The translations under genes were made by a program, and so were the position numbers. A stretch of DNA of 64,000 nt from an uncultured Chitinophaga sp. (GTDB taxonomy: Bacteria; Bacteroidota; Bacteroidia; Chitinophagales; Chitinophagaceae), in contig NZ_CALEJS010000012.1 of the NCBI RefSeq assembly GCF_937898475.1, forward strand, positions 248,001-312,000, read 5' to 3'. Below, one piece after another: positions 1-7,084 of this stretch. Numbering within the stretch: the stretch's first letter is position 1; each line of letters opens with the position of its first letter. A model generated the notes under the pieces. The model did no database searches, had not been told where the DNA came from, and worked only from the letters and a program-made list of their open reading frames with translations.

Positions 1-1310
1 AGCTGTAAGGGTTGTGCGTAGGTGCTTTCAGGCGGGGTGTTCTTACAGCAGTCCTGCACAGCGGGCGCTGGTTGCGAAACGGCAGCCGCCACGATCTGCA
101 TATCAAAGGTCTTGGCAATCTGCCCGGCCCATTGAATCGGCTCCCCGTTTATCGTGATATCTGAAACCGTATAGTTCTTACTGGCGGGCACTTCAAATGT
201 AGCATGCAGGATAAAGTTGCCTGGCAGGGTAACGCCGTCAACGGTCAGTGTTTCCTGTCCGCGTACAACCGTCCAGAAAGTGGAGGCAGGCGTGCCATCG
301 GGTGTTGCGTAACCGCTGAAGTTGGGCAGCTGGATATACAGGCCCGGTGGGTTGGCAAGCGTAACGGCATTATTGAGTGCTACCAGCTTGTTTACACTCT
401 GGCCAATATTAGGATCGCTGTTGCGGTGTGGCTGCCCGGTTTGATCGCAGCAGATCAGTTTATTGGCATTGTCATTACCGCTGATGCGCTGAGAAGTGGT
501 TCCGGCCGCTTCGCCTATTTCTGTCTGCAAGGTATTCGGTGTAGCGGTAAGGTGCATAGCGCCGCCTCCGTTGCTGTCTGATGCGGTGCCGAAGTTCCAT
601 TTGTTCAGCGGGTTATAGGCAGGCCTGCCGGTAGAAGGGTCTGTTACTATATTACCTTCGGGGCCGTAGAGGTACAGGTCTTCCAGTTGGATCTGGTCTT
701 TGTTCAACGTGCTGCGATAGAGCTCCAGCACCCGTTCGGGAGAGATCATCCACAGGCTGTTCCAGTACTCGGGGTTTTCACAGGTGAAATCAATCCTGGT
801 GATTTGCCCGCTGCTGTTCCTGGTCACCGCCCATTCGCAATACTCGTCCTGCCATCCGCGGGGGCCGTAAGGGCCATAGGGTTTAGGCTTCGCCGGTAGG
901 CCGCTGCAGGGGTTTTTGGTGATGTCGGGAAAACTGGTGGTTCCATCAAGCTGGTAACCCGTATCAGCCAGGGAAAATACCTCGTTTACAGACAGGTGTG
1001 GAAAATAATAACTGATACGATTGGGAAAGGCATTCCACTGGATCTGGGCCAGCGGCGGGTTAGGCGGCAGCGGGGTGACAGCTGGATTGATGTAATTGGT
1101 AATGCCGGTAGCATTTGTCAGGTTCCAGGGATCACGGACAATGGCCTGTTGCGTGAAGCCGTTCACGTTAGTGTTCCATTGGGTGTTTAACGCGGCCTGT
1201 TTTGCGGGATCATCCGGAAAGTCCTGCTGGGTGGCCGGGGTGAGGAACTGGAAACCGGTACCGGTTGGTTGGGGCGCAGTTTTGGGCGCAGATTGAACTG
1301 TGGAGGACAT
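1..1310 (-). CDS. Unrecognised protein, C-terminus beyond window (partial)
   Basis: An uninterrupted minus-strand frame opens with ATG at 1308-1310 and stays open for 436 codons to the window edge, so the 3' end is missing. I do not recognise the family. The N-terminus is Ser/Thr/Pro/Gln-rich with no signal peptide or lipobox. The rest is soluble and rich in Trp, Pro and Asn, with a Cys-bearing stretch (GWQDEYCEWAV, then FTCENPEYWNSLW), a Cys pair (LICCDQTGQ) and a second late Cys pair (QDCCKN). Motifs such as PNRISYYFPHLS, GGAMHLTATPNTLQTEIG and TPASTFWTVVRG look like conserved blocks and not random translation, and plus-strand frames here are short and unlikely. Function unknown. Confidence 0.8.
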   Translation of the reverse strand, partial: MSSTVQSAPKTAPQPTGTGFQFLTPATQQDFPDDPAKQAALNTQWNTNVNGFTQQAIVRDPWNLTNATGITNYINPAVTPLPPNPPLAQIQWNAFPNRISYYFPHLSVNEVFSLADTGYQLDGTTSFPDITKNPCSGLPAKPKPYGPYGPRGWQDEYCEWAVTRNSSGQITRIDFTCENPEYWNSLWMISPERVLELYRSTLNKDQIQLEDLYLYGPEGNIVTDPSTGRPAYNPLNKWNFGTASDSNGGGAMHLTATPNTLQTEIGEAAGTTSQRISGNDNANKLICCDQTGQPHRNSDPNIGQSVNKLVALNNAVTLANPPGLYIQLPNFSGYATPDGTPASTFWTVVRGQETLTVDGVTLPGNFILHATFEVPASKNYTVSDITINGEPIQWAGQIAKTFDMQIVAAAVSQPAPAVQDCCKNTPPESTYAQPLQ

Positions 1311-1632
1311 GATGTTATGGTTTAAAGTGAAAGAGTAAAATGGTTATTTGAGGCATGGAGGTTATGACAGGCACGCAAAATGGTGCTTTCACAGACAATC
1401 TTGTATGTTCTTTATAAGAGGTACTGTATAGTGGTGTAAGGGTTTACTGTTAGTATATAGCGAAATGCCGGTGTTGCAGTGTCCTATTCTGAGGGAATGT
1501 TGTATAGTGCCTGGTCTGCTAAAACGTACTGTATATACGAATATAGGGATTTTCATAACACGAACATCAGGCGCTTACAAAATTGAAAAAAAAATTCAGG
1601 CCGGCGATGATGTTGTTGCAGCGGGCAGATAT
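1311..1632. promoter_or_regulatory. Spacer with a direct repeat, upstream region of the leftmost gene
   Basis: No convincing gene lies here. It is the 5' region of the minus-strand gene that starts at 1310 and the 3' side of the HD-domain gene. The 10-mer GTACTGTATA occurs twice in the same orientation, at 1421-1430 and 1526-1535, and a related GTATAGTG also occurs twice. I saw no TAnnTTTG box on the minus strand. The repeats could be operator sites, but that is inference. Confidence 0.3.
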
Positions 1633-2193
1633 TTACTTACGCCTATTTAACCGGGTCAGTGCATCCTGCACAATGGCGGTTGCTTTTTGACGAAGCGCGG
1701 CATTTCCTTTCGTCATGTTTTTCAGCAGCGCGCTGCCTTCGGCGAGGAATACCCTGGCAAAGTCCGGGTCCTGTTCAGAGATACAGGTAGCGTTGTCGAG
1801 GATGTCGGCATATTTGATGGTCTGTGCATCGGCGCTGATACGTTCCATACGTTCCAGCTCTTTTGCTTTTCTTTTCCGGCGGTTCCACTGAGGATACTTC
1901 GCTTTTACATACACATCTGTCAGCTCTTCTACCAGCAGCAGGGTGCGGTTCACCTGCTGAGGGGGCATCCACTGGGCCAGGAAACCTGTTATGGCGTCTT
2001 TGCCCACATCAGTATCCTCCAGTACGTCATGCAGCAGGGCAGCCGCCTGCATGGGGATGTCTGCATGATGTTGCCGCACGAGCTCCATGACGCGTAGCGG
2101 ATGTACGATATAACGATCCGGTGTATATTTACGGGTCTGTTCTCCATGCGCTTTATCCGCAAAATCTTTCACCTGTTCCAATACAGTTTCCAT
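1633..2193 (-). CDS. HD-domain phosphohydrolase, small (p)ppGpp hydrolase-like
   Basis: A 186-residue soluble protein made almost only of an HD domain of the RelA/SpoT hydrolase type. Visible motifs are RKYTPDRYIVHPLRV with His31, AALLHDVLEDT with the His55-Asp56 doublet, and KYADILDN with Asp130. These are the expected Mn-binding positions of SpoT/MESH1-type enzymes, which remove the 3' pyrophosphate of (p)ppGpp. No synthetase, TGS or ACT domain follows, so it is a single-domain hydrolase or a related nucleotide phosphohydrolase. ATG at 2191-2193 is preferred over the in-frame TTG nine bases upstream. The gene is divergent from the aldo/keto reductase, with 135 bases between the two preferred starts. 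The HD assignment is firm; the substrate is inferred from family resemblance. Confidence 0.8.
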   Translation of the reverse strand: METVLEQVKDFADKAHGEQTRKYTPDRYIVHPLRVMELVRQHHADIPMQAAALLHDVLEDTDVGKDAITGFLAQWMPPQQVNRTLLLVEELTDVYVKAKYPQWNRRKRKAKELERMERISADAQTIKYADILDNATCISEQDPDFARVFLAEGSALLKNMTKGNAALRQKATAIVQDALTRLNRRK

Positions 2194-2274
2194 GTAAAGC
2201 AACTATTCAATTAAATATAAAAGTACTATCAAAAAAAATACCTTTCCTGCTTTCTGCAACCATGTATTTACAAC

Positions 2275-2282
2275 TATCTTTG
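2275..2282 (+). promoter_or_regulatory. Candidate -7 box (TATCTTTG) for the aldo/keto reductase
   Basis: TATCTTTG is an exact match to the Bacteroidota TAnnTTTG element. Transcription would start near 2289, giving a leader of about 40 bases to ATG 2329 but only about 7 to the upstream ATG at 2296, which favours the later start. A clear -33 element is not visible. Confidence 0.45.
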
Positions 2283-2328
2283 GTGCCGTTGTTTTATGGA
2301 CCCTTTCACCATTAAATCATTCAATTAT

Positions 2329-3333
2329 ATGGAATACAGGCAACTAGGAGAGAGTAATTTACAGGTATCGGCTATTACATTCGGCGCATGGGCCATCGGA
2401 GGATGGATGTGGGGCGGCGCAGAGCGCAGGGATGCGCTGGAAGCCATCAGGGCTTCGGTAGACCATGGCGTCACTTCAATAGATACCGCGCCCATCTATG
2501 GACAGGGACTGAGCGAAGAGATCGTAGGCGAAGCCCTGAAAAGTATTCCCAGGGATAAGGTGCAGGTGCTCACCAAATTTGGTATGCGCTGGGACCTGGC
2601 CAAAGGTTCCCTGGCCTTTCAGAGCCAGGACAACAGCGGCAGGAATATCGACATCTACAAATATGCGGGCAGGGATAGTGTGATCAAGGAATGTGAAGAC
2701 AGTCTCAGGAGACTTGGCACTGATTATATCGACCTGCTGCAGATCCACTGGCCGGATGTAACCACGCCTATTTCCGAAACCTTTGAAGCCGTGCTGCGTT
2801 TACAGGAGCAGGGTAAGGTGCGGGAAGCCGGCGTGTCTAACTATAACGTGGCACAGATGAAGGAAGCGGAGCAGACTATCCGCCTGGCCTCCAACCAGGT
2901 GCCCTTCAGCATGGTTGAAAGGAGTATCGAGCAGGAGCTGGTGCCTTACTGTATTGAGAACAAAAAAGGTATCCTTGCTTACAGTCCGCTGCAACGTGGC
3001 ATCCTGACGGGTAAGATCAAACCGGGGCACAACTTCGGCGCGGGCGATCATCGCCCTACCACCAGGTTCTACCAGCCGGAGAACCTGGCGCGGATCAATG
3101 CCTTCCTGGATGAGCTGCGGCCTATGGCGGAAAGCAAGAATGCCACCCTGGCCCAGCTGGTGATCCGCTGGACCATTGAACGTCCGGGTATTACCGTGGC
3201 GCTGGTAGGCGCGCGGGATGCCAACCAGGCGATACAGAATGCAAAGGCGATTGAAGTGAAGCTGAGCCCGGAGGAGATCAATTTTATTAATGAAAGGTTG
3301 TATAAAGTGGAGCTGGTGCAGCCGGTGAAGTAG
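2329..3333 (+). CDS. Aldo/keto reductase
   Basis: Predicted 334-residue NADPH-dependent aldo/keto reductase with a TIM-barrel fold, cytoplasmic. The catalytic tetrad is visible as Asp52 and Tyr57 (SIDTAPIYGQG), Lys83 (VLTKFG) and His140 (LLQIHWPD). The C-terminal coenzyme-binding segment is ALVGARDANQ. The start at 2329 (MEYRQLGESNLQVS) matches the usual beginning of the family; an ATG at 2296 would add 11 atypical residues and leave almost no leader after the candidate promoter. It appears to be a single-gene unit, followed by a dispersed repeat. Substrate cannot be deduced; relatives reduce sugars, aldehydes and ketones. Confidence 0.93.
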   Translation: MEYRQLGESNLQVSAITFGAWAIGGWMWGGAERRDALEAIRASVDHGVTSIDTAPIYGQGLSEEIVGEALKSIPRDKVQVLTKFGMRWDLAKGSLAFQSQDNSGRNIDIYKYAGRDSVIKECEDSLRRLGTDYIDLLQIHWPDVTTPISETFEAVLRLQEQGKVREAGVSNYNVAQMKEAEQTIRLASNQVPFSMVERSIEQELVPYCIENKKGILAYSPLQRGILTGKIKPGHNFGAGDHRPTTRFYQPENLARINAFLDELRPMAESKNATLAQLVIRWTIERPGITVALVGARDANQAIQNAKAIEVKLSPEEINFINERLYKVELVQPVK

Positions 3334-3342
3334 GGGGGACAT

Positions 3343-3520
3343 TTGTCCCGTTATTATGAGCCGCGCAAGTGTGCGCGCGAGGCGCGACGAAGCAATCTTT
3401 TAGACGGCAAAAGGCAAGCAACAAACGCAATCACCATTGTTTTTTCAAAAGATTGCTTCGGCCCGGCTCCCCGCCCGGGCCCTTCGGGCCTCGCAATGAC
3501 GGCGTTGAAGACCCATTCCC
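3343..3520. repeat. Dispersed CGTCATTGCGAG/GAAGCAATCT-type repeat, copy 1
   Basis: This spacer holds a 14-bp perfect inverted repeat, CGAAGCAATCTTTT at 3388-3401 and AAAAGATTGCTTCG at 3447-3460. It is followed by GGGCCCTTCGGGCC and TCGCAATGACGGCG. The same words recur at 10585-10800 and 40386-40457 in this window. It has no credible coding potential, lies directly after the aldo/keto reductase stop codon, and may also act as a transcription terminator. Confidence 0.75.
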
Positions 3521-3865
3521 TCCACACCCCTCAGCCGCCCTTCAAATTTCCCTCTCCGAATCAAACTTTTTCCGTATACTTGCATTAGCAACTATTTCAA
3601 TGCTACACCTGCATACATATAACAGCGCTGACCAGCGCCATATTAAATACTACTTCCTGATGGCTACACTGGCCATGGATTCGTTTGCTGCCTGATAAGG
3701 CGTCCCTGCTGCCCTGCGGGTAGTTATTCCTGTTTTCATATTTGCGGTTTCCATTACCCCCGGCATCAGCGCCTGCCTGTAAAACATGGGTCATACACCA
3801 TTGCATCCTGCTTCATTATACATCATCGATCATACACCAAAACAATCTATTTAAAGCTTACAGAT
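3521..3865 (+). promoter_or_regulatory. Long leader region of the HPPD gene
   Basis: About 345 bases precede the dioxygenase. TATACTTG at 3575-3582 matches seven of eight positions of TAnnTTTG and would start transcription near 3589, giving a leader of nearly 280 bases. In that leader a 31-codon frame (3600-3695) begins with ATG 11 bases after the predicted start and contains a Tyr-Tyr-Phe run. Further on, the 10-mer TCATACACCA occurs at 3791-3800 and 3830-3839, close to the HPPD start. These are candidate control elements; none is proven. Confidence 0.35.
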
Positions 3866-4993
3866 ATGGATATAGCTACTGCTAAAGCCCTTCCTGCCCA
3901 GGCACAGGATTTTCTTCCCCTGAATGGTACTGATTACGTTGAATTTTATGTAGGCAACGCCAAACAGGCCGCCCATTTCTACAAAACCGCTTTCGGATTC
4001 CAGTCCGCCGCTTACGCCGGACCCGAGACCGGCGTGAAAGACCGGGCCTCCTATGTACTGGTACAGAACAAATTACGTTTTGTGCTCACCACCCCGCTGA
4101 GATCCGGTAATGAGATGTCTGCCCATATTGAAAAGCATGGCGATGGCGTAAAAGTGCTGGCCCTCTGGGTAGACGACGCCCGCCTGGCTTTTGAAGAGAC
4201 CGTTAAACGCGGCGCAAAGCCCTATATGGAGCCTGCCGTGGAAAAAGACGAGTTCGGCGAAGTGGTGCGCAGCGGCATCCATACCTATGGCGATACCGTG
4301 CACATCTTCGTGGAACGCAAAAACTACAAAGGCCCCTTTCTGCCCGGTTACAGGGAGTGGAAGACGGTGTACAATCCAACGGAAACCGGCCTCCAGTATG
4401 TAGACCACTGCGTAGGCAATGTAGGCTGGAATGAAATGAATACCTGGGTGAACTATTACGCCAATACCATGGGCTTTCACAACCTGATCTCCTTTGACGA
4501 TAAGGATATCTCCACTGAGTATTCTGCTTTGATGAGCAAGGTGATGAGCAACGGCAATGGCCGTGTTAAATTCCCTATCAACGAGCCGGCAGAGGGCAAG
4601 AAGAAATCACAGATCGAAGAATACCTCGATTTTTACGGCGGCCCCGGTGTACAGCACGTTGCTATCGCAACTAACGATATTATCCATACGGTGACCGAAC
4701 TGCAGAAAAGAGGCGTAGAATTCCTGACCGTGCCCGGCTCTTATTACGACGAGCTGCTGGACAGGGTAGGGAAGATTGATGAAGACATCCGCCCGCTGCG
4801 TGAGCTGGGCATACTGGTAGACAGGGACGAAGAGGGGTACCTGCTGCAGATCTTCACGAAACCTATTGAAGACCGCCCCACGGTGTTCTTCGAAATCATC
4901 CAGCGTAAAGGGGCCAGATCCTTTGGTAAAGGCAATTTCAAGGCATTATTCGAATCAATAGAAAGGGAACAGGCTTTAAGAGGGAACTTGTAA
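3866..4993 (+). CDS. hppD: 4-hydroxyphenylpyruvate dioxygenase
   Basis: A 375-residue Fe(II) dioxygenase that converts 4-hydroxyphenylpyruvate to homogentisate in tyrosine catabolism. Two vicinal-oxygen-chelate domains are visible, roughly residues 20-155 and 175-350. The iron ligands of the C-terminal domain can be placed at His181 (YVDHCVGNV), His264 (GPGVQHVAIAT) and Glu343 (VFFEIIQRKG). Length fits the family. ATG at 3866 gives a natural N-terminus. No homogentisate dioxygenase or other tyrosine-catabolic gene is adjacent, so it stands alone here. It is followed by a strong intrinsic terminator. Very confident. Confidence 0.97.
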   Translation: MDIATAKALPAQAQDFLPLNGTDYVEFYVGNAKQAAHFYKTAFGFQSAAYAGPETGVKDRASYVLVQNKLRFVLTTPLRSGNEMSAHIEKHGDGVKVLALWVDDARLAFEETVKRGAKPYMEPAVEKDEFGEVVRSGIHTYGDTVHIFVERKNYKGPFLPGYREWKTVYNPTETGLQYVDHCVGNVGWNEMNTWVNYYANTMGFHNLISFDDKDISTEYSALMSKVMSNGNGRVKFPINEPAEGKKKSQIEEYLDFYGGPGVQHVAIATNDIIHTVTELQKRGVEFLTVPGSYYDELLDRVGKIDEDIRPLRELGILVDRDEEGYLLQIFTKPIEDRPTVFFEIIQRKGARSFGKGNFKALFESIEREQALRGNL

Positions 4994-5048
4994 ATTATCC
5001 GTTCCGCATCTGATCTGTGATGCTGTTTCCGTTGTAGTTAAATCTCCA

Positions 5049-5078
5049 GGCTGTTGCTACTTTGCGACAGCCTTTTTT
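5049..5078 (+). terminator. Intrinsic terminator after hppD
   Basis: GGCTGT at 5049-5054 pairs with ACAGCC at 5067-5072 across a 12-base loop that can pair partly, and six T residues follow. It lies 56 bases after the HPPD stop. Confidence 0.75.
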
Positions 5079-5134
5079 GTATTTTGGCGGCACAGGGCGT
5101 TAAGCAATATTCTTTAGTATAGCACGTTAGTTTT

Positions 5135-5323
5135 ATGAGAACACAAACATTATTCGGTATCTTGTTCCTGCTGGGAGGGATTTTTCAGTCGATTACCGCC
5201 TACCTGATCTACCAGGGCCATGATCATTATATTTTACGATTTGCCAACCGTAAACTTGGTATGATTATATATATTATTTTTGCATTGTTATTGTTTTTAC
5301 TGGCTTATATAAACCTGTTCTAG
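5135..5323 (+). CDS. Small two-helix membrane protein
   Basis: Encodes 62 residues with two predicted membrane helices, about residues 5-26 (LFGILFLLGGIFQSITAYLI) and 42-61 (LGMIIYIIFALLLFLLAYIN), joined by a short polar loop with His and Arg (GHDHYILRFANRK). ATG at 5135 follows a spacer of about 55 bases after the hppD terminator. The next gene, an L,D-transpeptidase, starts 37 bases after the stop, so co-transcription is plausible. The family is not recognised. Good hydrophobic patterning and a clean start favour a real gene. Confidence 0.6.
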   Translation: MRTQTLFGILFLLGGIFQSITAYLIYQGHDHYILRFANRKLGMIIYIIFALLLFLLAYINLF

Positions 5324-5360
5324 TTTATAGCAGACGTCTTAAAATTTTGTTAAAAAGTAT

Positions 5361-6110
5361 ATGAAGCGGATCATAGTAGCGGTATTGCTGATGTTGAGCG
5401 TTTATGGTGTACAGGCCCAGCAATCGTTCCTGGACAACCAGAAGCTGTTCCCCAAGGTGGGCATGGCTTTCAGGGAGAAGGAAGAGGTCCTGAAAAAGGA
5501 GTTTGAGAAGAAGGGGCTCACTTACCCGGCCAGGTATATCTTTTTACGTTCCTTTAAGCTGGACAGCGAGCTGGAGGTATGGGTAAAAAATAATGTGAAC
5601 GATACTTTCCGCCTGTTCAAATCCTACCGGGTGTGCACCCTGTCGGGTAAAATGGGCCCCAAACGCAAGGAAGGGGACCGCCAGGTACCGGAAGGGTTTT
5701 ATTATATCAACGACTTCAATCCCAACAGCAATTACCATCTTTCACTGGGGCTGAACTATCCTAATTATTCTGACAAGATCCTGAGTGATCCGAAAAAGCC
5801 GGGCGGCGACATCTACATCCACGGCAGCTGCCTCACCATTGGCTGTATCCCCCTGACAGACGAGTATATAGAGGAAGTATACATCCTGGCTGTAAACGCC
5901 AAGAACGCCGGACAGGATTTTATACCGGTGCACGTCTATCCCGTCAAATTCGGTAATGTCCGCTCCATGGACTACCTGGGCGGCGTTTCCCTCACCGACA
6001 ACTCCTCCCAGCAATTCTGGGTAGAGCTGAAAAGCGCTTACGACTATTTCGAGCAACACCACCGCCTGCCAGTTGTTCTCGTAGACAACAAGGGCAAATA
6101 CGTGATGTAA
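5361..6110 (+). CDS. Murein L,D-transpeptidase (YkuD domain, YafK-like)
   Basis: A 249-residue exported protein with a signal peptide over the first 19 or so residues (VAVLLMLSVYGVQAQ). The YkuD catalytic motif is IHGSCLTIGCIPLTD, with His154 and the probable nucleophile Cys162; a second Cys sits at 157. This family links peptidoglycan stem peptides through 3-3 crosslinks or anchors proteins to murein in the periplasm. The arrangement resembles the YafK group. The gene follows the small membrane protein and ends before a long hairpin, which suggests a two-gene unit. Family assignment is confident; which of the two reactions it performs is not clear. Confidence 0.9.
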   Translation: MKRIIVAVLLMLSVYGVQAQQSFLDNQKLFPKVGMAFREKEEVLKKEFEKKGLTYPARYIFLRSFKLDSELEVWVKNNVNDTFRLFKSYRVCTLSGKMGPKRKEGDRQVPEGFYYINDFNPNSNYHLSLGLNYPNYSDKILSDPKKPGGDIYIHGSCLTIGCIPLTDEYIEEVYILAVNAKNAGQDFIPVHVYPVKFGNVRSMDYLGGVSLTDNSSQQFWVELKSAYDYFEQHHRLPVVLVDNKGKYVM

Positions 6111-6121
6111 TTAACAGTTAA

Positions 6122-6179
6122 TAACAAATAATCCTGGAACGAATGTCAAAAGAGACACCGGTTCCAGGATTATTTGTTA
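6122..6179 (+). terminator. Long hairpin terminator after the L,D-transpeptidase
   Basis: A 19-bp perfect inverted repeat, 6122-6140 paired with 6161-6179, encloses a 20-base loop. It starts 11 bases after the stop codon. The outer ends are A/T-rich, so it could act in either direction. The rest of the spacer to 6377 consists of AT-rich words (AATTTTTAATTATTAATT) repeated twice. Confidence 0.7.
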
Positions 6180-6377
6180 ATTATCCCCGGTCATTTATTC
6201 ATTTCCCCCCGCAAGTGCCCGGTGGGCCACCGGACATGTAATTTTTAACTGCTAATTTTTAATTATTAATTACCTTGATGCCAGTGTCTTGTGAGGCACA
6301 GGTTTCGTGATTATTAATTCGTAATTTTTAATTATTAATTATTATTTTGAGGCGAAAGGTCAAATCAATTTACTATT

Positions 6378-6953
6378 ATGAATAGAAGAGATGCCATTAA
6401 GAACGTTGCCATCCTCCTTGGCAGCGCCATTTCTGCTTCCACGTTAGCGGCCCTGGAGGGCTGTAAAAGCTCGGCGCCGAAGAACTACGCCCTACAGGCG
6501 CCGGAGACCAAATCCATCCTGGCTGAGATAGCGGAAACCATTATACCCGAAACGGATACGCCCGGCGCAAAAGCCGCAAAGGTAGAGGAATTCATCGTAA
6601 CCATGATGAGCGATTGCTATGAGCAGAAAGACCAGCAGCTGCTGCTGGACGGTCTCAAAAAAGTAGATGAGGCCAGCGATAAGCAGTACAGGAAAAAATT
6701 TGTGGACCTGAGTCCGGAAGAGAAAACAGCCGTGCTGACAGAGATAGACAAGGAGCGGGTGGCTTACAATAAAAGGGAGAACAAGCAAAATGAAGATCCT
6801 ACCCACTATTTCCAGTATATCAAAGAACTGACCCTGCTGGGATACTTCACCTCCGAGCCAGGCGCTACCAAAGCCCTGCGCTACGTAGCCGTACCGGGTA
6901 AGTACGAAGGCTGCGTTCCTTATAAAAAAGGCGATAAGGCCTGGGCAACATGA
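6378..6953 (+). CDS. Gluconate 2-dehydrogenase subunit 3 family protein (gamma-like subunit)
   Basis: A 191-residue protein that opens with a twin-arginine-like signal (MNRRDAIKN, then a hydrophobic stretch ending at a Cys, LEGCKSS). The mature part has the subunit 3 pattern (ILAEIAETIIPETDTPGAKAAKV, then MMSDCY). In related flavin dehydrogenases this small subunit is needed to export the cofactor-loaded catalytic subunit through Tat. Two GMC catalytic subunits without their own signal peptides follow directly, so this gene probably serves one or both. The cytochrome c subunit typical of FAD-glucose dehydrogenase is absent here. The family call is confident; the export role is inferred from relatives. 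Confidence 0.88.
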   Translation: MNRRDAIKNVAILLGSAISASTLAALEGCKSSAPKNYALQAPETKSILAEIAETIIPETDTPGAKAAKVEEFIVTMMSDCYEQKDQQLLLDGLKKVDEASDKQYRKKFVDLSPEEKTAVLTEIDKERVAYNKRENKQNEDPTHYFQYIKELTLLGYFTSEPGATKALRYVAVPGKYEGCVPYKKGDKAWAT

Positions 6954-6954
6954 T

Positions 6955-7076
6955 AAGCTAGCTATTGGCTATTAGCTGGGGCGAATGATTGCCTATGTTA
7001 GATTGTAATCTTGATTTTATTTGTAACCTTCAACTTAGCTAGCGGCTAACAGCTAACAGTTAAAGTTGACATCAAT
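6955..7076. repeat. Word-type imperfect palindrome (GCTATTAGC family)
   Basis: The spacer between the subunit 3 gene and the first GMC gene is built from TTAGC-type words: AGCTATTGGCTATTAGCT near 6961 on the left and GCGGCTAACAGCTAACAG near 7042 on the right. Together they form an imperfect inverted repeat around a less ordered core. The same words occur at 8788-8873 and 12625-12725. No coding potential is seen. Confidence 0.7.
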
Positions 7077-7084
7077 TAAATTCC

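Noticed and set aside
204..1296. Several short plus-strand frames at the left edge
   Set aside because: They oppose a continuous 436-codon minus-strand frame with much better coding character.
3369..3695. 108-codon plus-strand frame upstream of hppD
   Set aside because: It starts inside a dispersed repeat and reads through it; only its last 31 codons were kept as a speculative leader peptide.
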